From an uncultured Eubacteriales bacterium (GTDB lineage Bacteria; Bacillota; Clostridia; Christensenellales; Aristaeellaceae), in contig CADCJO010000006.1 in assembly GCA_902801765.1 (NCBI GenBank), positions 1 to 64,000 on the forward strand: a DNA stretch of 64,000 nucleotides. The letters run 5' to 3'. Shown here piece by piece: positions 51,388 through 61,467 of the stretch. Numbering within the stretch: the stretch's first letter is position 1; each line of letters opens with the position of its first letter. Both the position numbers and the translations under genes were made by a program. The notes beneath the pieces were generated by a model. That model made no database searches, was not told the origin of the DNA, and saw nothing but the letters and a program-made list of their open reading frames with translations.

Positions 51388-53507
51388 TCCTCGTCCTCCG
51401 TTTCCGGCATCTTCACTTCCACCCGGTGGCGGCAGGTCTCGTTGCTGCAAAGGTACCAGGTCTCCCCCTTGCGGGAGCGCTTCAGGGTCATGTAGCTGCC
51501 GCACTTTTCGCACTTCTGATCCACCGGCATTTCCCAGGATACGAAATCGCATTCCGGGTAATTCTCGCAGCCGTAGAACTTGCGGTTTTTCCGGCTGGTC
51601 TTTTCCAGCAGCCGTCCGCCGCACTTGGGGCATTTGGCCTCGATGTAGGTGAGAATCGGCTTGGTGTTGCGGCAGTCCGGGAAGTTGGGGCAGGCCAGGA
51701 ACTTGCCGTACCGACCCACGCGGTACACCATCTGTGCCCCGCACTTGTCGCAGATCACGTCGCTGGGCTCATCCTTGATTTCGATTTTTTCGATTTCGTC
51801 TTCCGCGTGATTGAGCATCTTTTCAAAGGGCGGATAAAATTCCCGCAGTACCTTGTGCCAATCCTCGGTGCCCTCCTCCACCTCGTCCAATTCTTCTTCC
51901 AGCTCGGCGGTAAATTCGGTGTCCACGATGGGGCCGAAGTAATCCATCATCATGGCGTTGATGGTGCGGCCCAGCTCGGTGGGATAGAGGCGCTTGTTTT
52001 CCCGCATCACGTAACCGCGGGCGATGATGGTGGTGATGGTGGGGGCATAGGTGGAAGGACGGCCAATGCCCTTTTCTTCCAGGGTTTTCACCAGGCTGGC
52101 TTCGGTATAGCGGGAAGGGGGCTGGGTGAAATGCTGCTGGCTGTCCACCGATTCGATGGTCACGGGTGCGCCTTCCTCAAAGGCGGGCAGGGTGGTTTCC
52201 GCGGCTTCCTGGGTTTCGTCGGTGCTTTCCTCGTATACGCTGGTGAAGCCCGCGAACCGCTTGTGTTCGCCGTAGAAGCGCATGCCCACGCCGTCGCCGT
52301 TCACGTCCATGCTCATGGTGTCATAAATGGCGGGGTTCATCTGGCTGGCCAGGAAGCGGGAATAAATCAGCCGGTACAGCTGGAACTGCTCCTTGGTAAG
52401 AGACCCTTTGATGGATTCCGGCGTACGTTTTACGTCCGTGGGGCGGATGGCCTCGTGAGCGTCCTGGGCGTTGCGGCGGCCCTTGAATTCATTGGGTGTT
52501 TCGGGCAGGTATTCCGCGCCGAAGCGTTCGGGGATATAAGCGCGCACCGCGTCCAGCGCTTCCTGGGAAATGCGCACGCTGTCGGTACGGATGTAGGTGA
52601 CGATACCCTGGGTGCCTTCGCCTTCCAGATCAACGCCTTCATAAAGCTGCTGCACCACCTGCATGGTTTTCTGGGTGGTGAAGTTCAGCTTGCGGCCCGC
52701 TTCCTGCTGCAAAGAAGAAGTCGTAAACGGCGGCGCGGGCACCTTTTTCTTTTCCCCGTGCTTGATGCCGTACACGGCGAATCGGGCGTTCTCCACCCGC
52801 TTCTTCGCTTCCATGGCCTCCGCTTCGTTGTGCAATTCGGCCTTCTGGCCGTCCAGGGTGTTCAGGCGCAGGGTGAAGGTGGTTTTCCGTCCCCGAGCGC
52901 TGGGCAGCAGAGCGTTGGCGGTAATGTCCCAATATTCTTCGGGAATGAAGTCTTCGATGTCCTGCTCCCGATCCACCACCAGCCGGGTGGCGACGCTCTG
53001 CACGCGCCCGGCGCTCAGACCCTTTTTCACCTTGGCCCACAAAAGCGGGCTGATCTTGTAGCCCACCAGGCGGTCCAGGGCGCGGCGGGCCTGCTGGGCG
53101 TCCACCCGTTCCATGTCGATGGGCCGGGGATTTTTCAGCGCGGTTTCCACGGCTTTCTGCGTCACTTCATGGAATTCGATGCGGCAGGGAGAATTCACGT
53201 CCATGCCCAGGGTCTGCGCAAGATGCCAGGAAATGGCTTCCCCTTCGCGGTCAGGGTCGGTTGCGAGAAAGATTTTGGAAGCGGCCTTGGCTTCCTTCCG
53301 GATCTTGGTCAGGATTTTGCCCCGGCCATGGATGGTGATGTACTTCATGGCGAAGTCCTGATCCACGTCCACGCCCAGCTGGGACTTGGGCAGGTCGCGC
53401 ACGTGCCCCTGGGACGCTTCCACCTTGTAGCCCCGGCCCAGGAATTTGGCAATGGTGCGCGCCTTGGCGGGAGATTCCACGATAATCAGTTTCGATGCAG
53501 TTGCCAC
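51384..53507 (-). CDS. topA: DNA topoisomerase I
   Basis: This 707-residue type IA topoisomerase relaxes negative supercoils. It has a Toprim domain ([31 protein letters not shown]), the catalytic Tyr305 in [10 protein letters not shown], and three C-terminal zinc-finger modules (CDKCG, CPKCG and CEKCG, each with a later cysteine pair). GTG at 53507 is chosen because GGAGGA lies upstream and the family begins shortly before KLIIVESP; an ATG at 53555 lacks this. The trmFO start overlaps its stop. Confidence 0.95.
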   Translation of the reverse strand: MATASKLIIVESPAKARTIAKFLGRGYKVEASQGHVRDLPKSQLGVDVDQDFAMKYITIHGRGKILTKIRKEAKAASKIFLATDPDREGEAISWHLAQTLGMDVNSPCRIEFHEVTQKAVETALKNPRPIDMERVDAQQARRALDRLVGYKISPLLWAKVKKGLSAGRVQSVATRLVVDREQDIEDFIPEEYWDITANALLPSARGRKTTFTLRLNTLDGQKAELHNEAEAMEAKKRVENARFAVYGIKHGEKKKVPAPPFTTSSLQQEAGRKLNFTTQKTMQVVQQLYEGVDLEGEGTQGIVTYIRTDSVRISQEALDAVRAYIPERFGAEYLPETPNEFKGRRNAQDAHEAIRPTDVKRTPESIKGSLTKEQFQLYRLIYSRFLASQMNPAIYDTMSMDVNGDGVGMRFYGEHKRFAGFTSVYEESTDETQEAAETTLPAFEEGAPVTIESVDSQQHFTQPPSRYTEASLVKTLEEKGIGRPSTYAPTITTIIARGYVMRENKRLYPTELGRTINAMMMDYFGPIVDTEFTAELEEELDEVEEGTEDWHKVLREFYPPFEKMLNHAEDEIEKIEIKDEPSDVICDKCGAQMVYRVGRYGKFLACPNFPDCRNTKPILTYIEAKCPKCGGRLLEKTSRKNRKFYGCENYPECDFVSWEMPVDQKCEKCGSYMTLKRSRKGETWYLCSNETCRHRVEVKMPETEDEE

Positions 53508-53540
53508 GGTTTTGTTCCTCCAAATGAGTTCTTCGTTTTT

Positions 53541-53571
53541 AGTTCTAAGTTCCAAGTTCTAAGTTCTAAGC
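53541..53571 (+). repeat. Single-arm heptamer repeat R4
   Basis: Four tandem AGTTCYA units (AGTTCTA, AGTTCCA, AGTTCTA, AGTTCTA) plus AGC lie between dprA and topA. No reverse-complement arm is found nearby, unlike the three palindromic copies. Confidence 0.65.
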
Positions 53572-53636
53572 GAAATATACATAAACTAAGTTTTTGGCTT
53601 TCTCGGAAGGGATTTCCCCAGCGTTCTCTCCGTTTT

Positions 53637-54737
53637 CTATCGTACCAGCGCGAACGCCCGTCCGGCGCGGCGCTCGATCTTGCCGCTGATTTCCAGGATG
53701 GTGAGCTGCGCGCCTAATTCCCCGGCGGTGCGGCCCGTTTCCGCGATCAGCTCCTCCATCGTTTTTTCCTCCATCGCCAAGGCTTTCAGAATGGGATAAC
53801 TGGGGTCATTTTCATCCAGAACTGGTTCTTCCGTCAGAAAAGACGATTGTTCCGTGTCCTGCCCCTGCCATCCCATCTGCACCAGAATGTCCTCCGGGCC
53901 GGTGCACAGGTTGGCCCCGTCCTTGAGCAGCATCAGCGGCAGTTCGCTGCCCGGCGCGTCCACGTTACCCGGCAGGGCGAACACCTCTTTCCGCTGCTGC
54001 TGGGCGTATTCGATGGTGCTATGGGTGCCGCTTTTAAGCTGCGCCTCGATGAGCAGCACCGCGGACGATAATCCGGAGATGATCCGATTTCTGGCCGGGA
54101 AGTGGTAAGGCAGCGGCTGCGCGTCGGGCGCCAGCTCAGAAACAATGGCTCCGCCTTCATCCAGGATACGCTGAGCCAGTTCCTTGTTTTCCGGGGGATA
54201 CATCCGCCCAAGCCCGCTGCCCAGCACCGCCACGGTGGAGCCGCTGCCATCCAGCGTGCCCTGGTGGGACGCCGCATCGATGCCCCGCGCCAGGCCGCTG
54301 ACCACGATCACGTTCTTTTCGGCCAGCCCCTTAGCAATCCTCCGCGCCTGGGACGCGCCGTAGCGCGTCGCCCGGCGGGAACCGACCATGGCAATGGAGC
54401 GAGAAAATTCTTTGGGCAACGTTCCCCGCACAAACAGCACGTCCGGCGGATCGGGAATGGCCGCGAGGGAAGCGGGATAGTCTTCCTCTCCCAGAAACAA
54501 AGGACGAGCGTTCAAGGCGTCCAACTCCCGCAATACCGACACGCACCGGGAAGCGCGAAGATCGGCCAGGTAAGAAAAGTTTTCCGGCCCCAGCAAGTCA
54601 TAAACCTTTGGCGTATAGTTTTCCCACACGCCCAGCGTCCCGCCGTACTTTTCTTTCAGGCTCATAAGCCGCGCCCACGCTCCCATCGGCGCGCATTGCA
54701 GCCAGACCCGGGCCAATTGTTCTTTGGATAATACCAC
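53637..54737 (-). CDS. dprA: DprA (Smf), DNA-processing protein
   Basis: This 366-residue protein loads RecA on incoming single-stranded DNA during transformation. The Rossmann-like core has MVGSRRATRYGA, VSGLARGIDAASHQG, VLGSGLGRMYPPEN and PARNRIISGLS. A C-terminal winged helix (about 300-360) includes MEELIAETGRTAGELGAQL. It starts with GTG immediately after the comM stop. Confidence 0.95.
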   Translation of the reverse strand: MVLSKEQLARVWLQCAPMGAWARLMSLKEKYGGTLGVWENYTPKVYDLLGPENFSYLADLRASRCVSVLRELDALNARPLFLGEEDYPASLAAIPDPPDVLFVRGTLPKEFSRSIAMVGSRRATRYGASQARRIAKGLAEKNVIVVSGLARGIDAASHQGTLDGSGSTVAVLGSGLGRMYPPENKELAQRILDEGGAIVSELAPDAQPLPYHFPARNRIISGLSSAVLLIEAQLKSGTHSTIEYAQQQRKEVFALPGNVDAPGSELPLMLLKDGANLCTGPEDILVQMGWQGQDTEQSSFLTEEPVLDENDPSYPILKALAMEEKTMEELIAETGRTAGELGAQLTILEISGKIERRAGRAFALVR

Positions 54738-54740
54738 CGG

Positions 54741-56276
54741 TCACATCCCCCAGTATTTGCTGTCCAAGGCGCGGTACTGAATCGCCTCGGCAATATGGGC
54801 GGGCTGAATGTCCCGCGCCCCGTCCAGATCAGCGATGGTGCGGGCTACCTTGATGATGCGGGTGTAGCCGCGCATGCTCATGCCCATTTTCTCCACGGCG
54901 GTGGTTAAAAGCTGTTGGGCCGGGCCATTCAAGGGGCAGAATTCCTTCAGCATTCCGCCATCCATCTGGGCGTTGGCGTGGGTGTTGGTTTTCGCAAAGC
55001 GCTTTTGCTGAACGCTTCGCGCCTTCTGCACCCTTTCACGCACGGATGCGGAGCTTTCCGCAGGGGCGGATGCGTTGATTTCGCTCACCGGCACCGCATC
55101 CACTTCCACCTGCAAATCGATTCTGTCCAGCAGCGGCCCGGAAATGTGGCTCAAATACCGCCGAATCGCCGCTTCCCCGCAGTGGCATTGCCGGATGCGG
55201 CTGCCGTAATAACCGCAGGGGCAGGGATTCATGCCCGCGATCAGCATACAGCGGGACAGATACTGCGCCCGGGCTTTCACCCGGGAGATGGTGGCAAAGC
55301 CGTCCTCCAGGGGCTGGCGCAACGCTTCCAGCACATTTGGCGCGTATTCCGGCAGTTCATCCAGAAACAGCACGCCGTTATGCGCCAGGGAGATTTCCCC
55401 CGGTCGGGCGTCACTGCCGCCACCCACCAGCGCAGGCGCGGATACAGCGTGGTGGGGTGTGCGGAAGGGCCGCTCAGTCATCAGGCCCTGGCCCGGTTGG
55501 ATGAGGCCCGCGACGGAATGGATGCGGGTGGTTTCACACGCTTCCTCAAAGGTCATTCTTGGCAGGATTCCCGGCAAGCACCGGGCCAGCATGGTTTTTC
55601 CGCTTCCGGGCACACCGATCATGAGCATATTGTGCCCGCCCGCCGCGGCGATTTCCAACGCTCGGCGCGCGCCCTGCTGGCCTTTGACCAGCGAAAGATC
55701 AAGCAAGGGTTTGCTGTCGGTAAGGGAGTCGGAATAAGATGTTTGAATCTGGGCGGGCAGCCGCTCCTTCCCACTCAGGTGGTTGATCACTTCAGACAGG
55801 TTTCGGGCAGGATAAACAAGCATCCCGGTCAATGATTGCGCCTCCGGGGCGTTTCCGGCGGGCAGGATGACGGTTTCGATCCCCGCCTGCCGCGCGGCAA
55901 TCACCATGGACAGTACGCCGCGCACGGGAATCAGCGACCCATCCAGCCCCAATTCACCCAGCAGCAGCACTTTTTCCAGATTGGGCAGCGCCGCCTGGCG
56001 GCTGGCCGCGACGATGGAAACGGCGATCGGCAGGTCAAACGCCGCGCCTTCCTTGCGCAGGTCAGCGGGCGACAGGTTCACTGTCACCCGGCCCGCAGGC
56101 ATGGCGTAGCCCGAATTGCGTAAAGCGCTGCTGACGCGGTCGCGGCTTTCGCGCACCGCCGCGTCGGGCAGGCCCACCATGGCCCAGTTGTACAGGCCGC
56201 CGCTCACGTCGGTTTCCACTGTCACGGGCCTGCCATCCACCCCTTGCAGGGCGAAGCATATCGTTCTTGCCAGCAT
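54741..56276 (-). CDS. comM: ComM/YifB family Mg-chelatase-like AAA+ ATPase
   Basis: This 511-residue ATPase has an N-terminal Lon-protease-like fold domain (about 1-170), Walker A GVPGSGKTMLARCLPG, Walker B GVLFLDELPEY, and a C-terminal Mg_chelatase domain with a cysteine cluster, CPCGYYGSRIRQCHC. ComM homologues promote branch migration during natural transformation; here it stands directly before dprA. Confidence 0.93.
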   Translation of the reverse strand: MLARTICFALQGVDGRPVTVETDVSGGLYNWAMVGLPDAAVRESRDRVSSALRNSGYAMPAGRVTVNLSPADLRKEGAAFDLPIAVSIVAASRQAALPNLEKVLLLGELGLDGSLIPVRGVLSMVIAARQAGIETVILPAGNAPEAQSLTGMLVYPARNLSEVINHLSGKERLPAQIQTSYSDSLTDSKPLLDLSLVKGQQGARRALEIAAAGGHNMLMIGVPGSGKTMLARCLPGILPRMTFEEACETTRIHSVAGLIQPGQGLMTERPFRTPHHAVSAPALVGGGSDARPGEISLAHNGVLFLDELPEYAPNVLEALRQPLEDGFATISRVKARAQYLSRCMLIAGMNPCPCGYYGSRIRQCHCGEAAIRRYLSHISGPLLDRIDLQVEVDAVPVSEINASAPAESSASVRERVQKARSVQQKRFAKTNTHANAQMDGGMLKEFCPLNGPAQQLLTTAVEKMGMSMRGYTRIIKVARTIADLDGARDIQPAHIAEAIQYRALDSKYWGM

Positions 56277-56341
56277 GGCCTTCCTCGTTTCTCAGGGCCT
56301 GGAGAGGAACAACCTCTACTCCCTAATCCCTATTCCCTCAC

Positions 56342-59300
56342 TCAGTACCACAGCCACCGGTCAAACCATTTCACCGCTTCCATCCAGGAGCGCTTCGCAG
56401 GAATTCCGCTGGCATAGGGGAAGAACAGGACAAACATCGCCGCAGCAGCAACCAGCAGGATAATCACCAGGATCAAAACGCCGCGTTCAATGTTTTGCTG
56501 CTTTTGTGACTGTTCAGAAGCACCGCTGTTTGCGACCGCCTTGACGCCCGCGTCAGCCAGCAGGTCGAGGCAGAGCACCATCGCCAGAACCAGGAAGGGC
56601 ACGCAGGGGAAGTAATGGTAAATGTATGTTCCCCGGGGCACCAGAATCCAGGGCATGAGCTGGCCGAAGTAGCACAGCAGGATCAGCGCGGGCCGGGTAT
56701 CATCCGTTTCTGTAAAGGGCGTCAGGGTGGTATCCCGCCGCATATGCCGCCTGATCCACACTGCCAGACAGATTACAATACAGATCAGCCCGCTCCACCA
56801 GACCGCCGGGTTGCCCAGCGCCATGATAGAGCTTTCATACCCCTCGGGCTCAAAGCTGTTGGCGGCGTACCACATCGGCTTGCCGATCACCGGCCACTGA
56901 TACCAGGGGGAATAGAAATCGTGATCCATACCGCGGCCCGGCTCGCTGTGATAGCCCAGCATACCGCCAACCTGGCCGTTGGTAAAGTAGGTGCCCACAG
57001 CGGCTTCGATCACTTTCTTGGGCGTCACGCCCACGCCGTCGTAAGCAAAGTACGGGATATAGGAAAGATAGTAAATCACTGCGGGAATCAGCACAAAGAA
57101 GATCAGGCAGGTGGCGATTGTGATCATGAGCTGCTTTGCGCCATTGGAAGCGGCGTGTTTTTGCCCTTCCGTGCGTTTCGCGGCGTTCGTCTTTTTCGCC
57201 GCCGCGATCAGCCGCGTCCTCCGCCAAATGCCTGCAAAGAAGATGATTGCCAGGATGACGCCCGCATAGCAGGCCGTCCACTTGCTGGCCACGCCCAGAC
57301 CCATGAACAGGCCGGACAGACCCAGCGGCACCAGCGTTTTCCAGAAAGGCTTGCCGAAGAAATCCTGGAAGTACCAGACGAACATGAAGTACATCATCCA
57401 GATGATGAACAGCACCGCAAAGCTGTCGATGGTGGCGATACGGGTCTGTGTGAAGTGCATCAGGTCAAAGGCCATCAGCAGCGCTGCCGCCATGCCGCCC
57501 CACCAGCGCTTGGCAAACAGCTTGCCCAGCAGATACATGCCCGGCAGCATCAGCACGCCCGCCAGCGCGCCTGCGAACCGCCAGCCGAAGGGCGTCATGC
57601 CGAAAATGGCGATAGCCCAGCTGATGAACACCTTGCCCAGCGGCGGATGAGTGGTTTCGTAGGTCTGCAGGTGATGGAGATGCTCGTACCCCGTGCGGGC
57701 ATGATAGATTTCGTCAAAATAGGTGGAATTGTACCAACCGGGCTCCCCCTCCAGGGTGTCCTGTTCATCCAGCATGTTGCTGGCGGTTTCATTATCTCCG
57801 CTGTTCGCTATGATGGCCGCGGGACAGATTTCGCCGCTGTCAAGATCTTTGAACAGCACTTCAAACAGCGTCAGGCTGTAATGGTTCGCTGTCAGGCGCA
57901 CATAGCGGCCCATCAGCGTAACGGGCTGGGAAGCGCCTGGCGCATAGGACAAATATTTCCATTTAAAGCAGTCGCCTTCGGCCATCCCGGCGGTGTAATA
58001 CTGGGTCCAGTTTTCTCCGTCCTCGCTGATTTCCACGGGGAAATCGCTGGAGTAGTAGTGGATGCCTCCGAAATAGAGCATGTTAAACTGGCGGTTTTTT
58101 CCCAGGTCGAACGTGATCTGCTCATCCGGAGATTCCGACACGTAGGCCGTCTGCGGCGCTTTCATGGACCCCAGATTCGTAAACGTCAGCACAGCATAGG
58201 CGGCCGTGACGCAGGCAAGGATCACCCAGTCCCGCCGGGTCATTTTCCGGGTGGGCGTTTCCTGAGGAAGGGGAGAAGCGGCCTGACGTTCCGTCAGCAG
58301 GCTGACGCATTCGCCCCGGCTCAGCGCGCTGCACAGCGCCAGCGAGGCAAAGCATACCAGACAATTCAGCGAGGCGGCGGCATATTCCAGCACCGCCATA
58401 TCGCTTTGCAGCCCCACCGCAGGGGCATCCAAATGGCCCGACGCCCCGCCAATGCGGGTGTTTCGGTCAAGAGCGCAGCCCACATTCAGGAATCCTGCCA
58501 CCGTCACGCCGACAGCCAGCCACAGGATGCGGACATCCTTGTTCCACAGATAGCCCAGCAGCAGCAGGGCAACCGCCGGGAACAAATACCGCTCGTGCAT
58601 CATCGACCCGGTGTTGAACAGCAGCAGCAGCAGTCCCGCGCCGAACACGGGCAGATGCTTTATATCGTTCGCGAACGCGTACAGCGCGGCAAAAACCGCC
58701 ACGGCGTACACGATCATGACCGTGCCGAGGGTGGAATAATCCAGGCTTCCGACAGCGGACAGGACGATCATCGTCAGGCCCAGTACCGCCGCCAGCCCGC
58801 CCAAGGTGTACAGGCGGATACGATCCTTTTTTTCGCCGAGCTGTCCACGGAAGATCGGCGCGCGCCGCACCGCCGCCGTCAGCAGCGGCAGCACCGCCAG
58901 GCACCACGTCAGGAAGGGCAGCAAAAACGCGCCGCTGAGGCTGCTCTCCACCGTGACCCAGTTTTTACCCAGCAGGAAATACAGGTTGCAGCTGTTCACC
59001 GTGGCGTAGGCATACCGGCCCATGGTTTTCCCATACAGGGTGAAAAGCCAGTCGGCGGGCAGGTGGATGGAGAAGGGAACCACGATCAGGAGCGCCGCGG
59101 CCGCCATCGCCGCCAGGCCCAGGCCCACGTCCCGGAGGACAGCCTTCCGCGCGGTTTCGTTTTTCCAGTGATAAACGATGTGCATTCCAAGCGCCAGCAG
59201 ACCCAAGGGCCCGAACATCAGCGCCTGGGGCTTGAACAGCACGGAAACGATATAGAAAGGCAGCGCCGCGATCCACTTTCCCCGTACCGCGTACAGCACG

Positions 59301-60496
59301 GTGAGCGCCAGAAACAGCGTCATCAGCGCGTCCGCCTGGCCCCAGGCGGAGCCGGCCACGATGATGAGGGGATTGAGCGCATACAGCGTTACCAACGCCA
59401 GCGCCGCGGGCCCGGACAGCTTTTGCTTCTTCGCTTCCCGATACAGCACAGCGCACAGCACGATGTCCGCCAGAACAGGCGGCACCTTGACCATGAATTC
59501 CGTGGCTCCGGTAGCCTCTGCCTTGCCAATCAGGCCCACAAGCCAGAGGATCAGCATGTACCCCGGCGGATAGTCGCAGGAGGCAAAGGGGTCCGATGGA
59601 TCATAGAAATTCACGGGCCCGGTTGCCGCCATGCGGTTGGCCCAGGCGCGGAAGCAGCCGATATCCACATCATAGCCGGATACGTGTTCGGCAATCACCA
59701 GCCGCAGGGCACAGGCGGCCAGCAGAATGATGACTGCGCACCAGGGCTTTTCACCGATGGATTTTGTGTTCAGCGCTGACTGCGGCTTGCGCAGGAACCG
59801 GCAGAGAATGGCAAAGCACAGCACATACGCCGCGCCGCACAGCACCAGCAGAAATCCAGCGTCGCCCTGGCCTGCGTTATTGCTCAGCAGCGGAATGCCG
59901 GTTTCCCGGAACCAGTTTTGGGCGCTGTACCCTTCCGGCACGCCGCTCACTTTTTCCAGCACGATATCCCGGTAGTACGCTTCGCCAATGGCTTCGCCGC
60001 TGTATCCGCCCAGCCGGACGTACACGGTTACACTGTGCTGATCCCGGCCCGTACGGCCGTAGAGCGAAAAGTGCTCCCATTCCCCCGCTGTGTCGTACAG
60101 ATTGTCAGAATACAGGTACACATCCTCAACGGACAGGTTGGCGCCCCATCCATCCTGCGCATCTGCTTTAATATATCCGTGAAGGAGGTAGAGCGTGTCC
60201 GGCTCCACGTCAACGGTCTGGGCAAAGCGCGCATCCTTGAGCAGGTGGTTCACGATATGCGCGGCCTTTCCCTCTTCCGTGTCGACCACCTCAAAATCGG
60301 AGCCGGTCAGTCCTGCCCAGGCGTCTCTGTACCAGCCGACGGGAAGCCCGTCCTTTACATCGGAAAAGTCGCCGTTGATCAGCAGGTTTTCACCCGTGCC
60401 CGCAACCTTTCCGGCAGGACGGAAGAGAAAAAAACATAAAACGCCCACTGCCAGAACCGCCGCGGCAATCAGAGCGTACCGCTTGACATTCTTCAT
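56342..60496 (-). CDS. Double GT-C glycosyltransferase with two carbohydrate-binding-like domains
   Basis: This 1,384-residue membrane protein contains, in order: an N-terminal helix; a beta-sandwich domain (about 35-205, beginning LLINGDFSDV); a GT-C membrane domain with a Gly-Tyr-Asp-Val-Asp motif in the first loop (GYDVDIGCFRAWA, near residue 275); a soluble F5/8 type C-like domain (about 790-890, with VEISEDGENW); and a PMT/GT39-like membrane domain with acidic YFDEIYHA near residue 928 and THPPLGK. Protein O-mannosyltransferases use the latter acidic motif, with polyprenyl-phosphate sugar as donor. Two GT-C cores in one chain is unusual. AGGAG precedes the ATG. It sits in an otherwise housekeeping operon. 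Confidence 0.85.
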   Translation of the reverse strand: MKNVKRYALIAAAVLAVGVLCFFLFRPAGKVAGTGENLLINGDFSDVKDGLPVGWYRDAWAGLTGSDFEVVDTEEGKAAHIVNHLLKDARFAQTVDVEPDTLYLLHGYIKADAQDGWGANLSVEDVYLYSDNLYDTAGEWEHFSLYGRTGRDQHSVTVYVRLGGYSGEAIGEAYYRDIVLEKVSGVPEGYSAQNWFRETGIPLLSNNAGQGDAGFLLVLCGAAYVLCFAILCRFLRKPQSALNTKSIGEKPWCAVIILLAACALRLVIAEHVSGYDVDIGCFRAWANRMAATGPVNFYDPSDPFASCDYPPGYMLILWLVGLIGKAEATGATEFMVKVPPVLADIVLCAVLYREAKKQKLSGPAALALVTLYALNPLIIVAGSAWGQADALMTLFLALTVLYAVRGKWIAALPFYIVSVLFKPQALMFGPLGLLALGMHIVYHWKNETARKAVLRDVGLGLAAMAAAALLIVVPFSIHLPADWLFTLYGKTMGRYAYATVNSCNLYFLLGKNWVTVESSLSGAFLLPFLTWCLAVLPLLTAAVRRAPIFRGQLGEKKDRIRLYTLGGLAAVLGLTMIVLSAVGSLDYSTLGTVMIVYAVAVFAALYAFANDIKHLPVFGAGLLLLLFNTGSMMHERYLFPAVALLLLGYLWNKDVRILWLAVGVTVAGFLNVGCALDRNTRIGGASGHLDAPAVGLQSDMAVLEYAAASLNCLVCFASLALCSALSRGECVSLLTERQAASPLPQETPTRKMTRRDWVILACVTAAYAVLTFTNLGSMKAPQTAYVSESPDEQITFDLGKNRQFNMLYFGGIHYYSSDFPVEISEDGENWTQYYTAGMAEGDCFKWKYLSYAPGASQPVTLMGRYVRLTANHYSLTLFEVLFKDLDSGEICPAAIIANSGDNETASNMLDEQDTLEGEPGWYNSTYFDEIYHARTGYEHLHHLQTYETTHPPLGKVFISWAIAIFGMTPFGWRFAGALAGVLMLPGMYLLGKLFAKRWWGGMAAALLMAFDLMHFTQTRIATIDSFAVLFIIWMMYFMFVWYFQDFFGKPFWKTLVPLGLSGLFMGLGVASKWTACYAGVILAIIFFAGIWRRTRLIAAAKKTNAAKRTEGQKHAASNGAKQLMITIATCLIFFVLIPAVIYYLSYIPYFAYDGVGVTPKKVIEAAVGTYFTNGQVGGMLGYHSEPGRGMDHDFYSPWYQWPVIGKPMWYAANSFEPEGYESSIMALGNPAVWWSGLICIVICLAVWIRRHMRRDTTLTPFTETDDTRPALILLCYFGQLMPWILVPRGTYIYHYFPCVPFLVLAMVLCLDLLADAGVKAVANSGASEQSQKQQNIERGVLILVIILLVAAAAMFVLFFPYASGIPAKRSWMEAVKWFDRWLWY

Positions 60497-60505
60497 AGCT
60501 TCTCC

Positions 60506-60841
60506 TCAAAACGCGTTTTTAATATGCTGCAGGCCCGCAGCGCTGATTTCGATCACGTCGAAACGAACCTTTTCCCAGGGATGAGCCTGTAAATAAACCT
60601 GCGCCGCATAACGCAGATGGCCCCGCTTTTTCGCGTTCACCGCCAGCAGACCGTCCCCTTCGTTTCCGCTTGGCCGGGCCTTCACTTCCACAAATACCAA
60701 GGTATCCCTGTCCCGGGCGATCAGGTCGATTTCGCCGTGGGGGGTGCGGTAGCGTTTTTCCAGGATGCGCATGCCCTGCCGTTTCAGGTATGCCGCCGCC
60801 TGGCCCTCGCCCCGCAGGCCGATTTCAAAAATGCTGCTCAT
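60506..60841 (-). CDS. yraN: YraN/UPF0102 family endonuclease-like protein
   Basis: This 111-residue protein has the UPF0102 fold related to Holliday-junction resolvases. GEGQAAAYLKRQG, YRTPHGEIDLIARD and LVFVEVKAR are the recognisable blocks, with Glu-Asp-Glu-x-Lys nuclease-type residues. The biochemical role is unsettled. It overlaps rnhB by 4 bp. Confidence 0.9.
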   Translation of the reverse strand: MSSIFEIGLRGEGQAAAYLKRQGMRILEKRYRTPHGEIDLIARDRDTLVFVEVKARPSGNEGDGLLAVNAKKRGHLRYAAQVYLQAHPWEKVRFDVIEISAAGLQHIKNAF

Positions 60842-61467
60842 ACCGCCACAAAATGCCCGATAAAGCTGCGCCTGTGTTCCGGGCAGGGGCCGAGAGCTTT
60901 CAGCGCGGCGATGTGCTGCGCGGTGCCATAGCCCTTATGCTTTGCAAAGCCGTAACCGGGATACAGCTTTTCCAGTTCTTCCATCTGCCGGTCACGGGTG
61001 ACTTTGGCGATGATGCTTGCGGCGGCAATGCTGTAACACACGGCGTCGCCATGAATGATGCCCCGTTCCTCGCCGGGCAATCCCATCCCCCGCAACGCGT
61101 CGATCAGAAACACATCCGCCGGGGCGTTTTCCGCCGCGCGGCGCATGGCCATTTTGGTTGCTTCCAGAATATTGTATTCGTCGATTTCCTTCGGGCTTGC
61201 CTGACCCACGCCAACGAACAGCGCGGTCTGCATGATTTCATCATACAGCTTTTCCCGCCGCTGGGCGGACAGCTTCTTGCTGTCGTCCACCCACAGCAGC
61301 AGCGGTTCCTTCGGCATCATCACGCAGGCGGCTACTACATTGCCAACCAATGGGCCCCGGCCTGCCTCATCCATACCCGCGAAACGCACGCCCGCGTCCC
61401 ACAGGGGCAGGTCAGTCTGAATCAGTTCGTTCAGCCTCTCCCGGCGCTTCTCCTCGATCTTGCTCAT
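60838..61467 (-). CDS. rnhB: Ribonuclease HII
   Basis: This 209-residue enzyme cleaves RNA in RNA-DNA hybrids and single ribonucleotides in DNA. The active-site motif is AGMDEAGRGPLVG (Asp-Glu), with later DSKKLSAQRRE, IDALRGM and AAASIIAKVTRD. Its first 56 bases overlap the 3' end of rbgA in another frame. Confidence 0.95.
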   Translation of the reverse strand: MSKIEEKRRERLNELIQTDLPLWDAGVRFAGMDEAGRGPLVGNVVAACVMMPKEPLLLWVDDSKKLSAQRREKLYDEIMQTALFVGVGQASPKEIDEYNILEATKMAMRRAAENAPADVFLIDALRGMGLPGEERGIIHGDAVCYSIAAASIIAKVTRDRQMEELEKLYPGYGFAKHKGYGTAQHIAALKALGPCPEHRRSFIGHFVAV

